Notes: a model not told the origin generated them from the sequence alone. A stretch of 10,145 bases of DNA from Burkholderiaceae bacterium (GCA_023268425.1 JALRFN010000167.1:1-10145); one strand, 5' to 3'. Numbered from the stretch's first letter, positions 1 to 6,142 are shown. Translations and numbers: made by a program.

Positions 1-695
1 TGGGCAACATCGACGAGCCACTGATTTGGTTGGTGGCCTTTGGCTCCGGCATGGGCGCCTTGGTGGGCAGCGTCGAGCACCAAGGCCAAACCGTGCCCTA
101 CATCTTGTTTTTGGCCAGCGGCAGCATTTGCATGAGCGCCATGAACGCCGCCACCTTTGAGGCCTTGTACTCGGCGTTTTCACGCATGCACGTACAAAAA
201 ACCTGGGACGGCATCATGAATGCGCCGGTCAACCTCGACAGCGTGGTCTTCGCCGAAATGCTGTGGGCGGCCTTCAAATCGCTGTTCACCATCACCGCCA
301 TCATGGGCGTGATGCTGGCCCTGGGCATCACGCACAGCCCCAAACTCTTGGCCGCTTGGCCGGTGCTGTGGCTGACAGGCTTGGTGTTTGCCAGCATCGC
401 GCTGGTCTTCAACGCGCTGGCCAAAGGCTACGATTTTTTCACCTACTACTTCACCCTGTTTTTGACGCCCATGATGTTTTTGTCTGGCGTGTTTTTCCCC
501 CTGGAGCAACTGCCTACTTGGGTGGTGACCATCGCGCACACCCTGCCCCTGAATCACGCCGTCAGCTTGGTGCGGCCCATGTTCATGGACCAATGGCCGC
601 AAAACGTTGCGCTGCACCTGGGCGCACTGCTGGCGTATGGCCTGATCGGTTTTTGGCTGGCCTTGGCGCTGACGCGCAAGCGCTTTCGGCTGTGA
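1..695 (+). CDS. ABC-2 type transporter permease, NodJ/DrrB-like (5' end outside window)
   Basis: Integral membrane subunit of an ABC transporter, probably an exporter; the substrate cannot be told from sequence. The reading frame is open to the left edge (first full codon at base 3), so the true start and roughly the first few dozen residues are missing; the TTG at 30 is internal. About five or six hydrophobic helices are visible. The C-terminal third carries the signature of the NodJ/DrrB/YadH branch: FLTPMMFLSGVFFP, then LEQLP and a segment ending in PLNHAVSLVRP. The protein ends in a short basic tail, TRKRFRL. The partner ATPase (NodI-like) would be expected just upstream, outside the window. 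The EamA-family gene begins 10 nt downstream on the same strand, so the two may be cotranscribed. The family call is firm and the transported molecule unknown. Confidence 0.88.
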   Translation, partial: GNIDEPLIWLVAFGSGMGALVGSVEHQGQTVPYILFLASGSICMSAMNAATFEALYSAFSRMHVQKTWDGIMNAPVNLDSVVFAEMLWAAFKSLFTITAIMGVMLALGITHSPKLLAAWPVLWLTGLVFASIALVFNALAKGYDFFTYYFTLFLTPMMFLSGVFFPLEQLPTWVVTIAHTLPLNHAVSLVRPMFMDQWPQNVALHLGALLAYGLIGFWLALALTRKRFRL

Positions 696-705
696 ACCCA
701 GCGTG

Positions 706-1602
706 ATGGCCGCGCAAGACCTGTTGGCGCTGGGCGCAGCCGCCTGTTGGGCGGCCAGCGCCTTGTTGTCGGCTGACCCGTCCAAGCACTTGGGCGCCTT
801 CGCGTTCGTGCGCTGGCGCATGGGTTTGGTTTTGCTGCTGCTGTGGCCAGCCGCTGCTTGCTTCAGCGACATCAACAGCCTCAGCACCGGTGCCCTGGCC
901 TTGATGGCGTTCAGCGGCGTGATCGGCATCAGCCTGGGCGACAGCGCCTTGTTTGGCGCCATGAACGCGCTGGGGCCCCGGCGCACAGGCGTGCTGTTCG
1001 CCACCCATGCCTTGTTCAGCGCCGCGCTGGGTTACCTGCTGTTGGGTGAGCGGCTAGGCCTGCAGGCTTACCTCGCAGCCTTGGTGACGGTGGGCGGCGT
1101 GATGATCGCCGTGGCCTGGGGGCGACGCAAAAGCGAGGTGCACGCCTGGGAGCCTGAGGGCAGCTCAGCGCGCGGGATCGCACTTGCACTGGGCGCGGCC
1201 CTGTGCCAAGCCTTGGGCGCGCTGATCGCCAAACCCGTGCTCAGCGGCGAGGACGGCTTGAACCCTATCCTGGGCTTGGCGGTGCGTGTCTCGGCCGCTT
1301 GGCTGGCCTTGTGGCTGATGTGGCTGCTGCACCGCAAAGCCCACCGGGCTCACCACGCGGTGAACTGGCTTGTGGTGCGCCAAACCGCCTTCAGCGGCTG
1401 GGTGGGCATGGGTTTGGGCATGGGCCTGTTGCTGTGGGCATTGAGCCTGGGCAGCGTCGGCGCCGTTGGCGTCTTGTCGTCGGTGACCCCGGTGCTGGTG
1501 CTGCCCATGCTGTGGTGGAAGTTTGGCCGCATCCCGGCCATTGGCGCCTGGGTGGGCGCAGCGGTGGCCGTGACGGGCACCGCCTTGATGCTCACGCGCT
1601 GA
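706..1602 (+). CDS. EamA/DMT superfamily transporter, 298 aa
   Basis: Inner-membrane permease of the drug/metabolite transporter superfamily, usually a metabolite or amino-acid exporter; the substrate is not predictable. The length fits the usual 280-310 aa with ten helices. There are two internally related EamA halves: residues about 3-140, and about 155-297 after a polar linker (RRKSEVHAWEPEGSS). Family features include LGDSALFGAMNALG (78-90) followed by a helix ending in LLLGERLG, the conserved glutamate region at the end of helix 4. The second half shows ALSLGSVGAVGVLSSVTPVL (246-265), where the family has its proline-containing helix. Start: GTG at 703 and ATG at 706 are in frame; ATG is preferred, though neither has a clear Shine-Dalgarno. 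Its stop is immediately followed by the stop of the converging methyltransferase gene. Confidence 0.9.
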   Translation: MAAQDLLALGAAACWAASALLSADPSKHLGAFAFVRWRMGLVLLLLWPAAACFSDINSLSTGALALMAFSGVIGISLGDSALFGAMNALGPRRTGVLFATHALFSAALGYLLLGERLGLQAYLAALVTVGGVMIAVAWGRRKSEVHAWEPEGSSARGIALALGAALCQALGALIAKPVLSGEDGLNPILGLAVRVSAAWLALWLMWLLHRKAHRAHHAVNWLVVRQTAFSGWVGMGLGMGLLLWALSLGSVGAVGVLSSVTPVLVLPMLWWKFGRIPAIGAWVGAAVAVTGTALMLTR

Positions 1603-1605
1603 TCA
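1600..1605. other. Shared palindromic TGATCA: abutting convergent stop codons
   Basis: Bases 1600-1602 (TGA) end the EamA gene on the plus strand, and 1603-1605 (TCA, read TGA on minus) end the methyltransferase. There are no bases between the genes. No hairpin terminator can lie between them, so any transcript ending must fall inside coding sequence or the two transcripts overlap. Confidence 0.9.
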
Positions 1606-2484
1606 AGCCGCAGGCGCGCCTGCGTCTGCCCAGCCACCAGCAGGGGCAAAACGCGCGCGCAGCTCATTCAAACCCATGGTGTCCAAAATTTCGGCCATGC
1701 GCTGCTGTGCGCTGTGCTTGCCCTTGCCCACGCGCTTGGCCAAGATCAACTCGTTTTTCATCGCGTGCTCCCAGCCCACCAACTCGGTCACCGTGACTTG
1801 GTAACCGCTGGCTTCCAGGCGCAAGCAGCGCAAGACATTGGTCACTTGCGAGCCCATTTCGCGGGTGTGCAAGGGGTGGCGCCACAACTCAGACAGCGGG
1901 GTGCGCGACAAGGACAAGGCCTTGTGTTGGCGCATGCTCGCGGCGACCTCGGCTTGGCAACAAGGCACGACCACGATGTGCGGCGCCTCATGGGCCAGCG
2001 CAAAGTCCAAGGCGTCATCAGTCGCGGTGTCGCAAGCGTGCAAGGCGGTCACGATGTCAATCGGCCCGGCAATGGCGTCTTGGCGCATCGCGTCTTGCAC
2101 GGTCATGGCGTGAAAACCCATGCGCGCAAAGCCAAACTGGGCCGCCAGCGCCTGCGAGCGCTCGACCAGCTCGCCGCGCGACTCAATGCCCTCGACCCGC
2201 CCCACCTCCAGTGCACGCAGCACCCAGTCGTACAGCACAAAGCCCAGATAAGACTTGCCCGCGCCGTGATCGACCACGGTCACGTCACCTCGCTGCGCGA
2301 TGACCTCGCGCATCAGCGGTTCGATGAAATGCACCAAGTGCGCCACCTGCTTGAGTTTGCGGCGGCTGTCTTGGTTGATGCGCCCCTCGCGGGTGACGAT
2401 GTGCAAGGCCTGCAACAGCCCCAGCGACGCGCCCTGGGGCAGCTCGGGCAATTGTTCAGACAAAGGGGGTTGGGGTTTGGCCAT
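1603..2484 (-). CDS. Class I SAM-dependent methyltransferase, Methyltransf_32-like, 293 aa
   Basis: Probable cytoplasmic methyltransferase of unknown substrate. A Rossmann motif I is clear at residues 71-82 (VDHGAGKSYLGF), with an acidic residue ending the next strand near 98-102 (EGIES). The segment ALHACDTATDDAL (147-159) and the motif VVPCCQ (172-177) are hallmarks of the PF13679 group, which also includes GSTCD-like proteins and resembles the PCC motif of Trm13-type tRNA methyltransferases. A conserved EH..KNELILA lies at 239-249. The N-terminal 60 residues (LHIVTREGRINQDSRRKLKQ) look like a family-specific helical region that may contact substrate. ATG at 2484 is chosen because homology begins soon after it; the open frame upstream to 2739 is antisense to srkA. 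No Shine-Dalgarno is visible. It diverges from srkA with 18 bp between starts. The family call is good; an RNA substrate is only a suggestion. Confidence 0.85.
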   Translation of the reverse strand: MAKPQPPLSEQLPELPQGASLGLLQALHIVTREGRINQDSRRKLKQVAHLVHFIEPLMREVIAQRGDVTVVDHGAGKSYLGFVLYDWVLRALEVGRVEGIESRGELVERSQALAAQFGFARMGFHAMTVQDAMRQDAIAGPIDIVTALHACDTATDDALDFALAHEAPHIVVVPCCQAEVAASMRQHKALSLSRTPLSELWRHPLHTREMGSQVTNVLRCLRLEASGYQVTVTELVGWEHAMKNELILAKRVGKGKHSAQQRMAEILDTMGLNELRARFAPAGGWADAGAPAA

Positions 2485-2502
2485 GGGTGCATGATAGAGG
2501 CC

Positions 2503-3489
2503 ATGAGCCTGGACTTTCACGACCTGACCCCCGATTGCATGCTGGACGCCCTGGCTCAAGTCGGCTTGTCTGGCGATGGCCGCATGTTGGCGCTGTCGTC
2601 TTATGAAAACCGCGTGGTGCGCTTTCACTTGGAGCAGCCCTGGGGTGACGCCGATTCGGTGGTGGTCAAGTTTTACCGTCCCGGGCGATGGTCCGACGCC
2701 AGCATCCAAGAAGAGCACGACTTCGCCCACGCGCTGCACGCCGCTGAAGTGCCCGTCATCGCGCCCTTGGTTTTGGGCGGCGCCACCCTACACCAGCACC
2801 AAGGCTTTGGCTTTTCCGTTTCACCGTGGTGTGGCGGGCGGCGGCCTGAATTGGAAGACGTCGAGGTGTTGGAGTGGATTGGCCGCTTGATGGCGCGCTT
2901 GCACAACGTGGGGGCGCAAGCGCGTTTTGCGCACCGCCCCGCGATCAACCCGGACACTTACGGCGAAGCAAGCCGAGAGGCGCTGCTGGCCGGGCAACAC
3001 CTGCCGCTGGAGGTCGAACGCAGTTGGCTGGCCGCCTTCGAGTCGGCCATGCAGGCGGTGCGCGCCGCTTGGGACGTCACCCCGCACGTCAGCTTGCGAC
3101 TGCACGGTGACTGCCACCCCGGCAACATTTTGTGGACGCCCGACCACGGGCCACACTTTGTCGACTTGGACGACGCCCAAAGCGGTCCCGCGGTGCAAGA
3201 CCTGTGGATGTTGCTCTCGGGCGAGCGCGCGCAACAGACCCAGCAACTGGCCTTTGTGCTCGACGGCTACGAGCAACTGCGCGACTTCGACCGCCGCGAG
3301 CTGGCGCTGATTGAGCCGCTGCGTACCCTGCGCTTGATCCACTACAGCGCTTGGCTGGCGCGTCGTCAAAGTGACCCCGCTTTCCAACACAACTTTCCGT
3401 GGTTTGGCACACTCGCCTATTGGCAAGAACAGGTGCGTGTCCTGCACGAGCAAATCGAGGCCATGCAAGCCCCCACCCTCTTTGTTTGA
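2503..3489 (+). CDS. srkA: Stress response serine/threonine kinase SrkA (YihE/RdoA), 328 aa
   Basis: Cytoplasmic Ser/Thr protein kinase of the APH/choline-kinase fold. In E. coli SrkA counteracts stress-induced death and is under Cpx control. It aligns almost end to end with E. coli SrkA and has the same length, 328 aa. N-terminal landmarks are LSSYENRVVRF and VVVKFYRPGRW (the lysine of the nucleotide site), then EEHDFAHAL. The catalytic loop is LHGDCHPGN (from residue 200) with D203 matching E. coli D201. The metal-binding VDLDD begins at 220 with D221 matching D217, followed by GPAVQDLWMLLSG. The C-terminus has the YSAWLARR and NFPWFG elements. Start: ATG 2503 gives the family's length; an in-frame ATG at 2491 would add MIEA, and GAGG at 2497-2500 is too close to serve 2503 well. 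It heads a tight cluster, with arsC 11 nt downstream. Confidence 0.94.
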   Translation: MSLDFHDLTPDCMLDALAQVGLSGDGRMLALSSYENRVVRFHLEQPWGDADSVVVKFYRPGRWSDASIQEEHDFAHALHAAEVPVIAPLVLGGATLHQHQGFGFSVSPWCGGRRPELEDVEVLEWIGRLMARLHNVGAQARFAHRPAINPDTYGEASREALLAGQHLPLEVERSWLAAFESAMQAVRAAWDVTPHVSLRLHGDCHPGNILWTPDHGPHFVDLDDAQSGPAVQDLWMLLSGERAQQTQQLAFVLDGYEQLRDFDRRELALIEPLRTLRLIHYSAWLARRQSDPAFQHNFPWFGTLAYWQEQVRVLHEQIEAMQAPTLFV

Positions 3490-3500
3490 GAGATCAGCCC

Positions 3501-3863
3501 ATGCGTTTGACGCTTTATCACAACCCCAAATGCAGCACCGCGCGCCACGTGTTGGCCGCGCTGCGCGAAGCCGGCTTTGCACCCGAGATCGTCGAATACC
3601 TGAACACGCCGCCCAGCGCGGCCGAACTGCAGCGGCTGTCCGACAAGGTCGGCCAAGGTGCACTGGCGATCACGCGAACCAAAGAAGCGCTCTACAAAGC
3701 ATTGGGCTTGGATGCTACAGGCACCAGCGAGGCGCAGCTGATCACCGCCATTGCGCAGCACCCGGTGCTGCTGAATCGACCCATTGTGGAGACCGAAGCC
3801 TTCGCCATGGTGGTGCGCCCCAGCGCCACCGTTGACCAACTCATCACCCGTTTGCAATCATGA
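3501..3863 (+). CDS. arsC: Arsenate reductase family protein (ArsC, glutaredoxin/thioredoxin-fold type), 120 aa
   Basis: Small cytoplasmic reductase of the plasmid R773/E. coli ArsC class, which reduces arsenate to arsenite using glutathione and glutaredoxin. The active-site loop YHNPKCSTAR places the nucleophilic cysteine at C11 (R773 C12). The arginines that hold the oxyanion are all present at matching places: R59 (ITRTKE), R93 (LLNRPIVET) and R106 (VVRPSATV), equal to R773 R60, R94 and R107. The length of 120 aa is shorter than R773 (about 141), lacking its C-terminal tail, as is common for chromosomal copies. At the place of R773 Ser15 there is alanine (A14). Start: ATG 3501, preceded by GAGAGAT at a workable distance. 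Its last four bases overlap the next start (ATGA). No arsR, arsB or acr3 is seen, so a general redox role, or Spx/YffB-like activity, is an alternative. Confidence 0.86.
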   Translation: MRLTLYHNPKCSTARHVLAALREAGFAPEIVEYLNTPPSAAELQRLSDKVGQGALAITRTKEALYKALGLDATGTSEAQLITAIAQHPVLLNRPIVETEAFAMVVRPSATVDQLITRLQS

Positions 3864-4534
3864 GCACCTTGCCTTTGGAAACCGAGTTTCACAGCTACCA
3901 CCCCGCCGAGGGCCATGGCTTGCCGCACGACCCGTTCAATGCCATCGTCGGCCCGCGCCCGATTGGTTGGATCTCCACGCTGGGCCCAACGGGCGCGGCC
4001 AACTTGGCGCCCTACAGCTTTTTCAACGCCTTCAACTACATCCCGCCCATCATTGGCTTCTCCAGCACGGGCTACAAAGACACCGTGGCCAACATTGAGG
4101 CCAACGGCGAGTTTGTGTGGAACCTGTGCACACGCCCTTTGGCCGAGGCCATGAATGCCAGCTGCGAGCACTTCGCGCCCGAGGTGTCTGAGTTTGAGCG
4201 CACCGGCATGACCCCAGTGGCCTCGCAGCGCGTGGCGCCGCCCCGCGTGGGCGAAAGCCCGGTGGCCTTTGAGTGCAAGTTGGCGCACTTCATGCAGCTC
4301 AAAAGCGCCGCGGGCGAGCCCATCGACACCTGGTTCGTCCTGGGCGAAGTGGTGGCCATTCACATCGCCAAGCGCTTGCTCAAAGACGGCATTTACGACA
4401 CCGCCAACGCCAACCACATCTTGCGCGGCGGTGGCCCCAAAGACTATTTCAGCATCGGCCCTGAGCAGCTCTTTCACATGCGCCGCCCAGAGGGCACCCG
4501 CCCCTTCACGCCGCGCACGCGTGTTGCAGACTGA
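3860..4534 (+). CDS. Flavin reductase-like FMN-binding protein (DIM6/NTAB family), 224 aa
   Basis: Cytoplasmic FMN-binding split-barrel protein with a flavin-reductase-like domain (PF01613 type). Members either supply reduced flavin to a monooxygenase or act as small flavoproteins; the substrate is unknown here. Family motifs are FNAIVGPRPIGWIST (26-40, first barrel strand and FMN phosphate region), NLAPYSFFNAF (48-58), PIIGFSS (63-69) and a KDTVANIEANGEFVWN stretch (73-88). A second conserved block is FVLGEVVAIHI (159-169). The length of about 224 aa is typical of the larger stand-alone branch. Start: ATG 3860 overlaps the arsC stop as ATGA, implying translational coupling. cca starts 9 nt after its stop and in the same frame. 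No monooxygenase partner is nearby, so a flavin-reductase function is inferred from the fold only. Confidence 0.87.
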   Translation: MSTLPLETEFHSYHPAEGHGLPHDPFNAIVGPRPIGWISTLGPTGAANLAPYSFFNAFNYIPPIIGFSSTGYKDTVANIEANGEFVWNLCTRPLAEAMNASCEHFAPEVSEFERTGMTPVASQRVAPPRVGESPVAFECKLAHFMQLKSAAGEPIDTWFVLGEVVAIHIAKRLLKDGIYDTANANHILRGGGPKDYFSIGPEQLFHMRRPEGTRPFTPRTRVAD

Positions 4535-4536
4535 GG
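4533..4536 (+). promoter_or_regulatory. Shine-Dalgarno for cca, overlapping the upstream stop codon
   Basis: GAGG at 4533-4536 lies 7 nt before the TTG start of cca and shares its first two bases with the TGA stop of the flavin-reductase-like gene (4532-4534). This supports the TTG start and suggests that ribosomes ending the upstream gene reinitiate on cca. Confidence 0.6.
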
Positions 4537-4543
4537 CCGCCGC

Positions 4544-5842
4544 TTGAGCGCACAGACCTACCTGGTTGGCGGCGCGGTGCGCGACGTCTTGCTGGCGCGC
4601 TGGCAGCAGCAAGTGCCTGCCACATCTGACCGCGACTGGGTGGTCGTGGGCAGCACACCCGAAGCCATGAGCGCACAAGGCTTCACGCCAGTGGGCAAAG
4701 ACTTCCCGGTCTTTTTGCACCCTGATACACACGAGGAATACGCGCTGGCACGCACCGAGCGCAAAACCGCGCGTGGCTATCACGGCTTTGCCATTCAAGC
4801 CTCGCCAGAGGTGACGCTCGAAGAAGACCTCGCGCGCCGAGACCTGACCATCAACGCCTTGGCGCTGCCGGCAGCGCTGGTCGATGGTGACTGGACTGAA
4901 GGCGATGTGGTGGACTGCCATGGCGGTTTGGCCGATTTGCGCGCCGGCGTGTTGCGCCACGTCACCGAGGCGTTTGCCGAAGACCCCGTGCGCATCCTGC
5001 GCTTGGCCCGCTTTGCCGCCCGCTGGCCACACATGCGTGTGGCTGACGACACCCTGGCGCTGATGACGCACATGGTGCAAGCCGGTGAAGTCGACGCCTT
5101 GGTGCCCGAGCGGGTTTGGCAAGAGCTCTCGCGCGGGCTGATGGAAGGGCAACCCTCACGCATGTTCGCCGTCTTGCGCGACTGTGGCGCCTTGCGCGTG
5201 CTGCTGCCCGAGCTCGATCGCCTGTGGGGCGTGCCGCAACGCGCCGATTACCACCCAGAAATCGACACCGGCGTGCACGCCATGATGGTCATCGACATGG
5301 CGGCACGCATGCAAGCCTCGCTGCCGGTGCGCTATGCCTGTCTGTGCCACGACTTGGGCAAAGGCACGACGCCAGCCGATGTCTTGCCGCGTCACATTGG
5401 CCACGAAGGGCGCAGCGAAAAACTGGCCCGAGCGGTCAGCCAACGCTGGCGCGTGCCCAAAGCCTGCGCGGAGCTTGCCGACGTGGTCGCGCGCGAGCAC
5501 GGCAACATCCACCGCAGCCTGGACTTTGGTGCGGACGCGGTGCTGCGTCTGCTCACCCGTTGCGACGCACTGCGTCGCCCCGAACGCTGGCCCGAGATCG
5601 CGCTGGCTTGCGAATGCGATGCACGCGGTCGCCTGGGCTTGGAAGCACAGGCTTATCCGCAAGCAGCGCGTTTGTCTGAGGCCTTACAAGCGGCCTTGGC
5701 GGTCGAGACCGCAAGCATTGCGCAAGACGTGCAAAACAAGCACCACGAGGCCAAAACCTTGGGCGTCGCAATTGCCGAGGCCGTGGCGCAAGCGCGAACA
5801 CTGGCCATTGCCCGCGCGCTTCAGAGCCCGCCATCCACCTGA
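4544..5842 (+). CDS. cca: Multifunctional CCA protein: tRNA nucleotidyltransferase with HD domain, 432 aa
   Basis: Adds or repairs the 3'-terminal CCA of tRNAs from CTP and ATP without a template; the C-terminal HD domain gives phosphatase, 2'-nucleotidase and phosphodiesterase activities in the E. coli enzyme. Head motifs: YLVGGAVRD (6-14), catalytic DRDW (D29 and D31), DFPVFLHP (53-60), EYALARTERKT (65-75). Neck motifs: EEDLARRDLTINAL (93-106) and EDPVRILRLARFAAR (146-160), then LRDCGALRVLLPEL. The HD domain has HPEIDTGVHAMM (237-248) and CLCHDLGKG with H269-D270. The length is slightly over E. coli (412 aa). Start: TTG 4544 is the only start codon after the upstream in-frame stop, and the first conserved motif begins at residue 6, so a later start would damage it. 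Compared with E. coli there are about six extra residues between GGAVRD and DRDW. Last gene of the plus-strand cluster. Confidence 0.96.
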   Translation: MSAQTYLVGGAVRDVLLARWQQQVPATSDRDWVVVGSTPEAMSAQGFTPVGKDFPVFLHPDTHEEYALARTERKTARGYHGFAIQASPEVTLEEDLARRDLTINALALPAALVDGDWTEGDVVDCHGGLADLRAGVLRHVTEAFAEDPVRILRLARFAARWPHMRVADDTLALMTHMVQAGEVDALVPERVWQELSRGLMEGQPSRMFAVLRDCGALRVLLPELDRLWGVPQRADYHPEIDTGVHAMMVIDMAARMQASLPVRYACLCHDLGKGTTPADVLPRHIGHEGRSEKLARAVSQRWRVPKACAELADVVAREHGNIHRSLDFGADAVLRLLTRCDALRRPERWPEIALACECDARGRLGLEAQAYPQAARLSEALQAALAVETASIAQDVQNKHHEAKTLGVAIAEAVAQARTLAIARALQSPPST

Positions 5843-5860
5843 ACCTAAATCTGGCAGTTG
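5842..5860 (+). repeat. Left copy of 19-nt imperfect inverted repeat
   Basis: It reads AACCTAAATC, T, GGC, A, GTTG. The reverse complement of 6059-6077 reads AACCTAAATC, C, GGC, G, GTTG, so the arms share 17 of 19 positions with a perfect outer 10. The first base is the last base of the cca stop codon. Confidence 0.8.
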
Positions 5861-6076
5861 ATCGCTCAATTTCCGCGGATCAAGCCCATGAATACAGGCC
5901 TGCTTGAGCACGACACGGTTCACCTGATGGGTGACGTCGCTATGCACCATTGAGCAGCCCTGGAACGTGCTGGCCGCGTTGTTCCTCCTTGCTGGCAGGA
6001 GCCAGCCGCGTCGTCACGCCTTGCCGGCTCATCCCAGGACCGCCCACTGGAGTGCATCCAACCGCCGGATTTAGGT
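5843..6076. mobile_element. Candidate small non-autonomous element (MITE-like) or insertion remnant
   Basis: A segment of about 234 bp fills most of the gene-free stretch between cca and ligA. It is bounded by the inverted repeat ACCTAAATC...GATTTAGGT, extended inward to about 18 nt with two mismatches. TGA lies directly outside on both sides (5840-5842 and 6077-6079), as a 3-bp target duplication would look. The left TGA is the cca stop codon, so insertion would have left the gene intact. Inside there are short hairpins and no convincing gene: the open frames on either strand are short, start poorly or run into cca or ligA. No transposase motif is seen. The repeat is directly visible; mobility is inference, and a 3-bp match can arise by chance. 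Other possibilities are a decayed insertion sequence or a lineage-specific intergenic repeat. Confidence 0.42.
5991..6006. repeat. Short hairpin GCTGGC-AGGA-GCCAGC inside the candidate element
   Basis: A perfect 6-bp GC-rich stem with a 4-nt loop. No T-run follows on either strand, so it does not look like a classic rho-independent terminator. A second GCTGGC at 5969-5974 and a second GCCAGC at 6081-6086 could compete for pairing. Confidence 0.5.
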
Positions 6077-6077
6077 T
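6059..6077 (-). repeat. Right copy of 19-nt imperfect inverted repeat
   Basis: Inverted partner of 5842-5860. The outer 10 bases (GATTTAGGTT, 6068-6077) are a perfect match in inverse orientation. The remaining 66 bases from here to the ligA stop at 6143 show nothing convincing. Confidence 0.8.
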
Positions 6078-6142
6078 GAAGCCAGCTCAAGGCGCGATGA
6101 ACGCCACCCCAGGACAAGGCTCAGGCCATCAGGCCGCGCCGT

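Noticed and set aside
1714..2502. In-frame upstream extension of srkA to 591 codons
   Set aside because: The added part is antisense to the methyltransferase and has no SrkA homology; starting at 2503 gives exactly the family's length.
2485..2739. N-terminal extension of the methyltransferase to 378 codons
   Set aside because: The extra residues are antisense to the srkA start and look unlike the family; ATG 2484 precedes the conserved region.
3501..4534. An arsenic resistance island
   Set aside because: Only an ArsC-type reductase is present. There is no arsR, efflux pump or methylase, and the neighbours are housekeeping or stress genes.
3692..5152. 486-codon open frame on the minus strand across arsC, the flavin-reductase-like gene and cca
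   Set aside because: It is antisense to three genes with clear family motifs, its protein is rich in His, Arg, Gln and Ala without domains, and long antisense frames are usual in GC-rich DNA.
5684..5950. 88-codon minus-strand frame spanning the element and the end of cca
   Set aside because: Half of it is antisense to cca, and there is no ribosome site near its ATG. It is kept only as a possible remnant in the findings.
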